7,173 bases of DNA from an uncultured Syntrophomonadaceae bacterium (GCA_944391275.1 CALXSZ010000052.1:1-7173), one strand, 5' to 3'; positions 1 through 6,839 are shown, counted from the stretch's first letter. The notes: generated by a model not told the origin, from the letters alone. A program made the numbers and translations.

Positions 1-1186
1 AGAGGAAATTCCAAAAGTGGTTCAAAAAGAGCTATCACAAAAACCTTTTTGCGATAAGATAAAACCGGGAATGCATATTGCAGTGACTGCCGGAAGTCGT
101 GGTGTAGCAAATGTTGCTATTATTACAAAAGCCATAACCGATTTTGTTCTTTCTAAAGGCGCTTATCCTTTTGTTGTTCCCGCTATGGGAAGTCATGGAG
201 GTGCAACTGCCGAAGGACAGAAAGAGGTTTTGGAGAGTTTCGGAATTACCGAAAAGTTTTTGGGCTGTCCTATTCGCTCTTCTATGGAAGTAAAGGAAAT
301 AGGGTATACCCCAGATGGCAGACCAGTAGTGATCGATAAAAATGCAGCCCAAGCTGACGGAATCATTGTTTCCTGTCGTATTAAACCTCATAATGCATTT
401 CGCGGAAAATATGAAAGTGGTATTATGAAAATGATGGCTGTTGGACTTGGAAAACAAAAAGGTGCAGAACGTGTCCATGAAGACGGTATGCAAAAAATTG
501 CGGAAAATATCTATCAAATTGGGAAGACCATCCTGCAAAACGCCCCTATCCTTTTTGCGGTACCCTGTATTGAAAACGCTTTTGATGAAACCTACAAAAT
601 AGTTGCTGTGGATTCTATGGACATTGAAGAAAAGGAGCCTATTCTTTTACAAGAGGCTTTTGCCTGTATGCCAAGTATTCTGGTTGGAGAATGTGATGTG
701 CTAATTGTAGATGAAATAGGAAAAAATTATAGCGGTAGCGGCGTTGATCCCAATATTACAGGTACCTTTTCCACCCCTTATGCTACCGGGGGAATCAAAG
801 CACAACGTACTGCTATGCTAAGCCTTAGTAAGGAATCCCATGGAAATGGCTTGGGAACTGGATTGTCAAGTGTAATTACGAAAAGACTTTTTGACGAAAT
901 AGATCCGGAAAAAATGTATCCTAATTGTATTACAAGTAAAGTATTGAAAACTGCAATGATTCCATGTGTTGTGGCAAATGATAAATTAGCAATCCAGTTT
1001 TGTGTGAAAACTTGTGTACATATTGACATGGAGAATCCAAAAATTGTCAGAATTCCTAATAGTCTTTATTTGGAAGAGATTATGCTTTCAGAATCTTACT
1101 ATTCTGAAATGGAACATTTTCCCAATTTAAAAGTTTTGAGTGAACCGGAACCATTACATTTTGATGTAAATGGAAATTTATTTTAA
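1..1186 (+). CDS. LarA-like nickel-dependent 2-hydroxyacid racemase/epimerase family protein (DUF2088), 5'-partial at window edge
   Basis: This is a member of the lactate racemase (LarA) superfamily, soluble cytoplasmic enzymes that use a nickel-pincer nucleotide cofactor to racemise or epimerise 2-hydroxyacids. A GTG at 17 could start it, but the frame is open to the window edge and the five codons before the GTG (E-E-I-P-K) read like family sequence, so the true start probably lies upstream. Counting from the GTG as residue 1, I see TAGSRG (24-29), the GSHGG motif with His60, KPH with His125, Lys138 and His154. The spacings between Arg28, His60, His125, Lys138 and His154 nearly match Arg75, His108, His174, Lys184 and His200 of Lactiplantibacillus LarA as I remember them, which are substrate, catalytic, cofactor-tether and nickel residues. 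The 389 visible residues approach full length. Substrate cannot be told; lactate, malate or sugar acids are possible. No cofactor genes (larB, larC, larE) lie in the window. A terminator follows 36 bases after the stop, making this the last gene of its transcript. Confidence 0.82.
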   Translation, partial: EEIPKVVQKELSQKPFCDKIKPGMHIAVTAGSRGVANVAIITKAITDFVLSKGAYPFVVPAMGSHGGATAEGQKEVLESFGITEKFLGCPIRSSMEVKEIGYTPDGRPVVIDKNAAQADGIIVSCRIKPHNAFRGKYESGIMKMMAVGLGKQKGAERVHEDGMQKIAENIYQIGKTILQNAPILFAVPCIENAFDETYKIVAVDSMDIEEKEPILLQEAFACMPSILVGECDVLIVDEIGKNYSGSGVDPNITGTFSTPYATGGIKAQRTAMLSLSKESHGNGLGTGLSSVITKRLFDEIDPEKMYPNCITSKVLKTAMIPCVVANDKLAIQFCVKTCVHIDMENPKIVRIPNSLYLEEIMLSESYYSEMEHFPNLKVLSEPEPLHFDVNGNLF

Positions 1187-1221
1187 AGGTAAATTCTGAA
1201 ATAAGGCAGAAAATATATTTT

Positions 1222-1259
1222 AAGCGAATCGACCATTTCACGTGGTTGATTCGCTTTTT
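1222..1259 (+). terminator. Intrinsic (Rho-independent) terminator of the LarA-like gene
   Basis: A 14-bp stem pairs 1222-1235 (AAGCGAATCGACCA) with 1243-1256 (TGGTTGATTCGCTT), with a single G-U wobble and a 7-base loop, and the 3' arm runs into a T5 tract (1255-1259). It begins 36 bases after the stop codon at 1184-1186. There is no T tract on the opposite strand, so it should act only on plus-strand transcripts. Confidence 0.9.
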
Positions 1260-1866
1260 GTTTATAGTGAATTCTATGATACTGAAATATTGAAACTATT
1301 TTATCCAAAATGAATTGCCGACTTATCTTCATATTCCTAATGGAATTTAAACTGGGATATAAGTATTGGGAACAGTAAAAAATTTCGAGAATTATGAAAA
1401 TTAAACTATACAGTAACTCCCAAAAGATATTCATAAAAAGATAAATCAAATCATGGTTCCAGCACAAAAAGAGAAATCAAGAATGATTCTGATAAGTAAA
1501 ATCCCTATCATTGTGAATGATTGGATGTTATATTTAAAAATATTTCGTAAAACTACGATCCTTTCAAAATTTTCGTCTTTATTGATATTTAAATATTTAT
1601 TCTGAGAGCTTTACTTAACGAATAAACCATAAGTACCCCTATCAAGCAAATGTTATCTACAGCAGATAATCCCCCTGCCAAATGTAAAATTCGTAAATTT
1701 CATTTTCTTGCCTATGAGACCGCGAGATTTTTCCAAGATTGAGGATATTCTCGGTAAAACAATGAAATATCCTTCCTTTTACAGAAAAAAGAACATAGTT
1801 AGTGAGTATGCTCCATTTTCAAAACTATATTTGACCGCTTTATACAGGAAGGATAACATTAAATTA
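1260..1866. other. AT-rich intergenic stretch without a supported gene
   Basis: No reading frame here shows a recognisable protein, a ribosome binding site and a start codon together. The DNA is much more AT-rich than its surroundings: the lines 1381-1440 and 1501-1560 count 23% and 27% GC, against 50% in a sample line of uvrA (4741-4800). Visible structure: ATCATT/AATGAT arms at 1507-1512 and 1516-1521; AGGATATT/AATATCCT arms at 1742-1749 and 1766-1773; a 10-base inverted repeat TATCCTTCCT (1768-1777) and AGGAAGGATA (1846-1855); and a 51-codon frame from ATG 1714 to TAG 1867-1869 with no Shine-Dalgarno sequence. I looked in all three plus frames near the right end for the missing N-terminal part of the downstream GH31 protein and did not find it. 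The stretch may be decayed sequence or replacement DNA left by a rearrangement; that is inference. Confidence 0.6.
1831..1859 (+). promoter_or_regulatory. Weak candidate sigma-A promoter
   Basis: TTGACC at 1831-1836 (5 of 6 consensus bases) is followed after 17 bases by TAACAT at 1854-1859 (4 of 6). The 3' arm of a 10-base inverted repeat (1846-1855) overlaps its spacer and -10 box. In such AT-rich DNA a match of this quality can arise by chance. If active it would give a start near 1866, upstream of the GH31 frame, but no ribosome binding site follows before that frame's TTG codon. Confidence 0.25.
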
Positions 1867-1895
1867 TAGACAAACAAATTCATCTTTAGTATAAT
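1867..1895 (+). promoter_or_regulatory. Strong candidate sigma-A promoter abutting the GH31 frame
   Basis: TAGACA at 1867-1872 (5 of 6 bases of TTGACA) and a perfect TATAAT at 1890-1895 are separated by the optimal 17 bases. The expected transcription start, about 7 bases after the -10 box, is near 1902, which lies inside the GH31 reading frame two bases after its TTG codon at 1898-1900. The promoter therefore cannot serve a normal start at that codon. Either it is fortuitous, or it once drove a gene whose beginning has been lost. Confidence 0.6.
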
Positions 1896-1897
1896 TT

Positions 1898-3622
1898 TTG
1901 CGTAACCGCAAGGATCTTACTGCCGACTATTGCAGTTCCCTTAATATTGATGCGAGAGAACACCGTCCTATTGTAGGCGGGGACTACGAAATTACGGCCC
2001 GTTTTGAATCGAATCCAAATGAGAAAATTTTTGGTATGGGCCAATATCAGCAACCTTACCTGGATTTAAAGGGCAGTGAGTTAGAGTTGGCCCATAGGAA
2101 TTCTCAAGCCTCTGTTCCCTTTGCACTTTCTTCCCTAGGCTATGGTTTTCTATGGAATAATCCGGCAGTAGGCCGCGTCACGTTTGCCAAAAATATGACT
2201 ACATGGTATGCCGTTTCCAGCAAAAAATTGGACTATTGGATTACCGCCGGAGATACTCCTGCCGAAATTGAGCAGGCTTATGCCAACGCGGTTGGAAAAG
2301 TACCGATGATGCCGGAATATGCGATGGGATTTTGGCAGTGTAAACTGCGCTATCAAACGCAGGACGAACTGTTGGAAGTTGCACGGGAATATAAAAAGCG
2401 CGGGCTTCCAATCTCTGTTATTGTGATTGACTATTTCCATTGGCCAAATCAGGGAGATTGGCGCTTCGATCCAGTTTACTGGCCGGACCCAGATGCGATG
2501 ATCCGTGAATTAAAGGAAATGGGTATTGAACTTATGGTTTCCATTTGGCCTACCGTAGACTATCGAAGTGAAAACTTCAAGGAAATGGAAGAAAAAGGAT
2601 ACTTAATCCGATCGGAACGCGGGGTTCGTGTTTCTATGACTTACCAAGGAAACACAGTTCATTATGATGCTACCAACCCAGGAGCACGGGAATATGTTTG
2701 GGAAAAAGCGAAAAAGAACTACTATGATAAGGGTGTACGGATTTTCTGGTTGGATGAAGCGGAACCGGAATATACTATCTATGATTTTGATAACTATCGC
2801 TACTATTTAGGGCCAAATGTCCAAATCGGAAATCTTTATCCTATGATGTACGCCAAAACTTTCTTTGATGGTATGAAAGCAGAGGGACAGGATAATATTA
2901 TTAACCTGCTCCGTTGTGCCTGGGCGGGAAGCCAACGTTACGGGGCGCTCGTTTGGTCGGGGGATATCCATTCAAGCTTTAAGAGCCTGCGCAACCAATT
3001 TGCTGCTGGCTTAAATATGGCGATTGCGGGTATTCCATGGTGGACGACCGATATCGGAGGTTTCCATGGCGGAGATGCCAATGATCCCGAATTCCGTGAA
3101 CTGTTGGTCCGCTGGTTTGAATATGGTGCATTTTGTCCGGTTATGCGTTTACATGGCGACCGTGTTCCAAAACAGCCGCAATTAGGAACAACTGGTGGAT
3201 GCGGATGCCTGTCTGGCGCACCAAATGAAGTTTGGTCTTTCGGAAACGATGTTTATGAAATTTGTAAAAAATATTTATTCTTGCGTGAACGGTTAAAACC
3301 CTATATTGCCGGTTTAATGCAGGAAGCAAGTGAAGTAGGAACCCCCGTCATGCGTCCGCTGTTCTACGATTTCCCACAAGATGATAAAGCATGGAAAATT
3401 GAGGATCAATATCTATTTGGTTCAGATATTTTGGTTGCTCCAATTATGGAAAACGGACAGCGCACCCGCAGCATTTATCTGCCAAAGGGCGCAGACTGGA
3501 TAGATGGTTGGTCTGGCACCTCTTATTCTGGAGGAAGCGCCATCGAAATTGATGCACCGCTCGATCAAATTCCTGCCTTTATCCGAAAAGGATCCAATCT
3601 CCCCTTATTTACAGCAGAATAA
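1898..3622 (+). CDS. Glycoside hydrolase family 31 (alpha-xylosidase/alpha-glucosidase type), 5'-truncated, probably a broken gene
   Basis: The frame encodes most of a GH31 retaining alpha-glycosidase, which removes alpha-linked xylose or glucose from oligosaccharides. Visible in order: the end of the N-terminal beta-sandwich (about 1-135, with FGMGQ at 45-49 and WNNPAVGRV at 86-94), the TIM barrel (about 137-490) and a short C-terminal beta domain. The nucleophile is Asp286 in WLDEAEPE and the acid/base is Asp356 in WSGD; WWTTDIGGF (381-389) and RLHGD (417-421) are also conserved in the family. The protein has no signal peptide and looks cytoplasmic. In E. coli YicI the FGMGQ-equivalent motif lies near residue 185, so roughly 100-150 N-terminal residues are missing. 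The only early start is TTG at 1898, without a ribosome binding site and with an in-frame TAA at 1892-1894; the first ATG is at 2036, inside the domain. The rest is free of stops and frameshifts, so the damage looks recent. WLDxxEPE resembles alpha-xylosidase-type GH31 enzymes, but substrate is not proven. Confidence 0.85.
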   Translation: MRNRKDLTADYCSSLNIDAREHRPIVGGDYEITARFESNPNEKIFGMGQYQQPYLDLKGSELELAHRNSQASVPFALSSLGYGFLWNNPAVGRVTFAKNMTTWYAVSSKKLDYWITAGDTPAEIEQAYANAVGKVPMMPEYAMGFWQCKLRYQTQDELLEVAREYKKRGLPISVIVIDYFHWPNQGDWRFDPVYWPDPDAMIRELKEMGIELMVSIWPTVDYRSENFKEMEEKGYLIRSERGVRVSMTYQGNTVHYDATNPGAREYVWEKAKKNYYDKGVRIFWLDEAEPEYTIYDFDNYRYYLGPNVQIGNLYPMMYAKTFFDGMKAEGQDNIINLLRCAWAGSQRYGALVWSGDIHSSFKSLRNQFAAGLNMAIAGIPWWTTDIGGFHGGDANDPEFRELLVRWFEYGAFCPVMRLHGDRVPKQPQLGTTGGCGCLSGAPNEVWSFGNDVYEICKKYLFLRERLKPYIAGLMQEASEVGTPVMRPLFYDFPQDDKAWKIEDQYLFGSDILVAPIMENGQRTRSIYLPKGADWIDGWSGTSYSGGSAIEIDAPLDQIPAFIRKGSNLPLFTAE

Positions 3623-3656
3623 TCTTTTGCCCACAAATTAGCAAATAACTAAATTC

Positions 3657-3710
3657 AAAAGCCTCGATGATTTCCGACATCATGGATATCGGAAATTCAT
3701 TGAGGCTTTT
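3657..3710. terminator. Long hairpin, probable bidirectional terminator between GH31 and uvrA
   Basis: The arms AAAAGCCTC (3657-3665) and GAGGCTTTT (3702-3710) pair perfectly. The stem continues inward through a G-U wobble (3666/3701), ATGA/TCAT (3667-3670/3697-3700), a one-base bulge at 3696, TTTCCGA/TCGGAAA (3671-3677/3689-3695), a C-A mismatch (3678/3688) and a final 3 bp around a 3-base loop at 3682-3684. It starts 35 bases after the GH31 stop. A4 on the left and T4 on the right give a short U tract in either direction, so it could end both the plus-strand transcript and the convergent uvrBA transcript. Confidence 0.8.
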
Positions 3711-3983
3711 GTCAAATATTTTCTAACGGAACTTAGCGTGAAAAAATAGGAGTTGTACAGGAAATATAATGGAAAAGATTTTTAGCCGCCAAACGCGAAT
3801 CAGATAAAAACTTCCGAAGCCTTCTTAGGAAAAACTATAACCGGAAAGTCGTCTGTATCTGTCAACTGTCAAACACCATATCAGATGGGACATTTTATCT
3901 GACCGGAATAAGAAAGCGAATTCTCCATACATCTTGGACATTTTGAGCGACCAAAACATATTTTACAATATTCCGGAGATGTT
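3711..3983. other. Intergenic region between the convergent units, no gene seen
   Basis: With the hairpin at 3657-3710 this fills the 361 bases between the GH31 and uvrA stop codons. I see no coding sequence: the best short frame, ATG 3769, ends after 12 codons. It contains a perfect tandem of CTGTCAA (3859-3865, 3866-3872) and two copies of GGACATTTT-N4-GACC (3888-3904 and 3936-3952) 48 bases apart, of unknown meaning. No convincing terminator hairpin lies closer to uvrA; a weak pairing (ACTTCCG 3810-3816 with CGGAAAGT 3842-3849) has a long loop and a bulge. Confidence 0.6.
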
Positions 3984-6824
3984 TTATTGCTGGGATTTTC
4001 TTTTTTCAAATATTTTCTTCAAATATTGTCCCGTGTAGGATGCGGGAATTTCGGCTACCTGCTCAGGCGTTCCGGTTGCTACCACCGTTCCCCCATTTTC
4101 TCCCCCTTCGGGGCCGAGATCGATAATATAGTCTGCGGTCTTAATCAAATCCAAATTGTGTTCAATCACCACTACGGTGTTCCCGCTATCTACTAGCTTT
4201 TGCAATACCTGAATTAATTTGTGTACATCCGCAATGTGGAGCCCGGTTGTAGGTTCATCTAAAATATAAATGGTTCTTCCTGTCGGACGTTTTGAAAGCT
4301 CGGTAGCCAATTTCACCCTTTGCGCTTCTCCACCCGAAAGTGTGGTTGCAGGCTGACCAATTTTAATGTAATTTAACCCCACGTCCTGCAAGGTTTGCAG
4401 TTTTCGCGCAATTTTGGGAATATTGGAGAAAAAGGCCAGGCCCTCTTCCACTGTCATTTCCAAAACATCATAAATACTTTTTCCTTTATAATGGATTTCC
4501 AATGTTTCACGGTTGTATCGTTTTCCCTTACAGACATCGCAGGGGACATACACATCCGGCAGAAAATGCATTTCTATTTTGATAATGCCGTCGCCCTGGC
4601 ACGCCTCGCACCGTCCTCCCTTTACATTAAAAGAGAATCGGCCGGAATTAAATCCCCTCAACTTTGCATCCTGTGTATTGGCGTATAACTCCCGAATGTC
4701 TGTAAAAACCCCCGTGTAAGTTGCCGGATTGGAACGAGGGGTTCTTCCGATTGGCGCCTGATTGATTTCAATCACCTTATCGAGTTCGGAAACACCCCGG
4801 ATCTGTTTGCAGGCTCCCGCACGGGTTTTTGCCCCATTGAGCTCAGCAGCCAAATATTTGTAAAGAATTTCATTGATGAGAGAAGATTTTCCCGAACCGG
4901 AAACACCGGTAACGCAAACAAACTCCCCTAAAGGAATTTCAACATCGATATTTTTTAAATTATTTTCACGGGCCCCCACAATTTTCAGCTTTTTTCCATT
5001 TCCTTTTCTGCGCTGTGTGGGGATCTCCACCTGCTTTACCCCACTGAGATACTGTCCGGTAATGGATTCGTTACAATCGAAGATCCCCTTTACCGGGCCA
5101 TTATAGATAACATTTCCACCATGAATTCCCGCCCCGGGACCAATATCGACGATATGATCTGCCGCCAGCATGGTTTCTTCGTCATGCTCTACCACTAAAA
5201 CAGTATTTCCCAGATCGCGCAGCCGTTTTAAGGTGGCCAATAATTTATCGTTGTCGCGCTGATGCAGACCAATACTCGGCTCATCTAAAATATATAAAAC
5301 TCCCATCAAAGAAGAACCAATTTGGGTTGCCAGACGAATCCGCTGGCTTTCTCCGCCGGACAGCGTACCCGAAGAACGGGAAAGTGTGAGATACTCCAGT
5401 CCTACGCTCTGCAAAAATCCAAGGCGATCCCGTATTTCTTTTAAAATGGTTTTAGCGATCATGGCATCGCGATCCGACAATTGCAAGTTATTGACAAAAT
5501 TCAGCGCATTTGTGACAGACATATCACAAAAATCGCTGATATTGATTCCGCCGACCGTAACCGCCAAACTGATGGGAGAGAGTCTTTTCCCTTTACAGGC
5601 GCTGCAGGGAACCTCACTCATGTACGATTCTATCTCTTCTTTGATCCAGCTGCTTTGGGTTTCCCGAAATCTTCGTTCCAAATTATTGATAATTCCCTCA
5701 AATTCCACCTTATATTTTCCGCTTCCATACTCGTTGCGGCGTTCAATCTCTATTTTTTCTCCCTTTGTTCCATAAAGCAGGACATCAATAACCTCAGGAG
5801 AAAGTTCACCGATTGGAGTATCTAAAGAAAAATGATAGCGCTTTGCTAAAGCATTCATATACATGGTAGCAATCGTGCTGCCCTCTAAGGCCCATCCGCT
5901 CCCTTTCAGTCCGCCCTTACTGATAGAAAGACGTTTATCCGGCAAGATTAAATCCGGATCAATTTTCATAAAGACACCTAATCCCGTACACTTTTCACAA
6001 GCTCCATACGGATTATTAAAAGAAAACATGCGCGGGGTCAATTCTTCTACACTAATTCCATGATCAGGACAGGCGTAGTTTTGGGAAAACAGAAGATCTT
6101 CCCCATCTATTACGCTTACCACCGTTAGGCCGCCGGAAAGCGCCGAAGCCGTTTCGATGGAATCCGCCAAACGGGAGTGAAGCTCTGGACCGATTACCAG
6201 CCTGTCCACCACAATTTCAATAGTGTGCTTTTTATTTTTTTCTAACTTAATCGTTTCGGAAAGATCATAGATAATACCATCCACACGAACCCGGACAAAA
6301 CCGCCGCGGCGCGCCGCATCCAATTCTTTCACATGTTCGCCCTTACGGGAACGCACCACAGGCGCTAAAATCTGTATTTTGGTTCGTTCCGGCAGATTCA
6401 TGACCTGATCGACAATCTGATCGATGGTCTGCTGTTTAATCTCCCGGCCGCAAACCGGACAATGCGGCACACCAATACGGGCATAGAGCAGACGGAGATA
6501 ATCGTATATTTCCGTTACGGTCCCTACCGTAGAACGAGGGTTCTTTGAAGTGGTTTTTTGGTCGATGGAAATCGCGGGCGAAAGTCCTTCAATATAATCC
6601 ACATCGGGCTTTTCCATTTGACCTAAAAACTGGCGCGCATAGGAAGAAAGCGATTCTACATAACGGCGCTGGCCTTCTGCATAAATTGTATCAAAGGCAA
6701 GAGAAGATTTTCCAGAACCGGAAAGGCCGGTAAGGACTACCAACTTATCGCGCGGGATTTCAATATCTACATTTTTCAGGTTATGTTCCCGCGCTCCTTT
6801 TACATAAATATTTTTCATTGTCAT
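3984..6824 (-). CDS. uvrA: UvrABC system protein A (excinuclease ABC subunit A, damage-sensing ATPase)
   Basis: UvrA dimerises, scans DNA for bulky lesions and loads UvrB in nucleotide excision repair. At 946 residues it has the usual family length and is complete. Both ABC modules are intact: Walker A GLSGSGKS (33-40) and GVSGSGKS (640-647), signatures LSGGE (488-492 and 829-833), and Walker B segments YILDEP (511-516 and 853-858). Zinc-module cysteines are visible as CPVC (122-125), CSAC (407-410), C252-x2-H255 with C276/C279, and C739/C742 with C762/C765. In the second set a histidine stands where E. coli has its second cysteine. The ATG at 6822-6824 is preferred over the ATG two codons later because AAGGGCGG lies 6 bases before it. 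The gene starts 12 bases after the uvrB stop and is surely co-transcribed with uvrB; the unit's promoter, where a LexA site might be sought, is outside the window. Its transcript runs toward the hairpin at 3657-3710. Confidence 0.98.
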   Translation of the reverse strand: MTMKNIYVKGAREHNLKNVDIEIPRDKLVVLTGLSGSGKSSLAFDTIYAEGQRRYVESLSSYARQFLGQMEKPDVDYIEGLSPAISIDQKTTSKNPRSTVGTVTEIYDYLRLLYARIGVPHCPVCGREIKQQTIDQIVDQVMNLPERTKIQILAPVVRSRKGEHVKELDAARRGGFVRVRVDGIIYDLSETIKLEKNKKHTIEIVVDRLVIGPELHSRLADSIETASALSGGLTVVSVIDGEDLLFSQNYACPDHGISVEELTPRMFSFNNPYGACEKCTGLGVFMKIDPDLILPDKRLSISKGGLKGSGWALEGSTIATMYMNALAKRYHFSLDTPIGELSPEVIDVLLYGTKGEKIEIERRNEYGSGKYKVEFEGIINNLERRFRETQSSWIKEEIESYMSEVPCSACKGKRLSPISLAVTVGGINISDFCDMSVTNALNFVNNLQLSDRDAMIAKTILKEIRDRLGFLQSVGLEYLTLSRSSGTLSGGESQRIRLATQIGSSLMGVLYILDEPSIGLHQRDNDKLLATLKRLRDLGNTVLVVEHDEETMLAADHIVDIGPGAGIHGGNVIYNGPVKGIFDCNESITGQYLSGVKQVEIPTQRRKGNGKKLKIVGARENNLKNIDVEIPLGEFVCVTGVSGSGKSSLINEILYKYLAAELNGAKTRAGACKQIRGVSELDKVIEINQAPIGRTPRSNPATYTGVFTDIRELYANTQDAKLRGFNSGRFSFNVKGGRCEACQGDGIIKIEMHFLPDVYVPCDVCKGKRYNRETLEIHYKGKSIYDVLEMTVEEGLAFFSNIPKIARKLQTLQDVGLNYIKIGQPATTLSGGEAQRVKLATELSKRPTGRTIYILDEPTTGLHIADVHKLIQVLQKLVDSGNTVVVIEHNLDLIKTADYIIDLGPEGGENGGTVVATGTPEQVAEIPASYTGQYLKKIFEKRKSQQ

Positions 6825-6830
6825 TGCTAT

Positions 6831-6839
6831 CCGCCCTTA
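6831..6839 (-). promoter_or_regulatory. uvrA ribosome binding site overlapping the uvrB stop codon
   Basis: Read on the minus strand the bases are TAAGGGCGG: the TAA is the uvrB stop and AAGGGCGG is a purine-rich Shine-Dalgarno-like sequence ending 6 bases before the uvrA ATG. The overlap of stop codon and ribosome binding site suggests translational coupling, with ribosomes finishing uvrB helping initiation on uvrA. It decides the uvrA start in favour of the first of two nearby ATG codons. Confidence 0.7.

Noticed and set aside
17..19. GTG as the true start of the LarA-like gene
   Set aside because: The frame is open upstream to base 2, the upstream codons fit the family, and there is no proper ribosome binding site in the 16 visible bases. 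I treat the gene as 5'-partial.
35..538. 167-codon minus-strand frame opposite the LarA-like gene
   Set aside because: It is fully antisense to a clearly conserved protein and has low-complexity, Phe/Asn/Ser/His-rich translation; a shadow frame.
1183..1467. 94-codon minus-strand frame across the terminator and AT-rich spacer
   Set aside because: It runs through the terminator hairpin, shows biased Phe/Ile/Leu/Tyr composition typical of translated AT-rich spacer, and matches no family I know.
1530..1545. AT-only inverted repeat ATATTT/AAATAT
   Set aside because: It is made only of A and T in a 25% GC region and is too weak and too likely by chance to call.
1453..1605. 50-codon plus-strand frame from ATG 1453
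   Set aside because: There is no ribosome binding site and no family resemblance, and the Ile/Leu/Lys/Phe-rich composition is what AT-rich spacer gives by chance.
3842..3872. Minus-strand TTGACA elements as a promoter downstream of uvrA
   Set aside because: The CTGTCAA tandem creates TTGACA on the minus strand, but the nearest TATAGT-like box is about 20 bases away and no gene follows in that direction.
4395..6063. Several plus-strand frames of 66-129 codons opposite uvrA
   Set aside because: All lie antisense to conserved uvrA codons and resemble no protein family; shadow frames.
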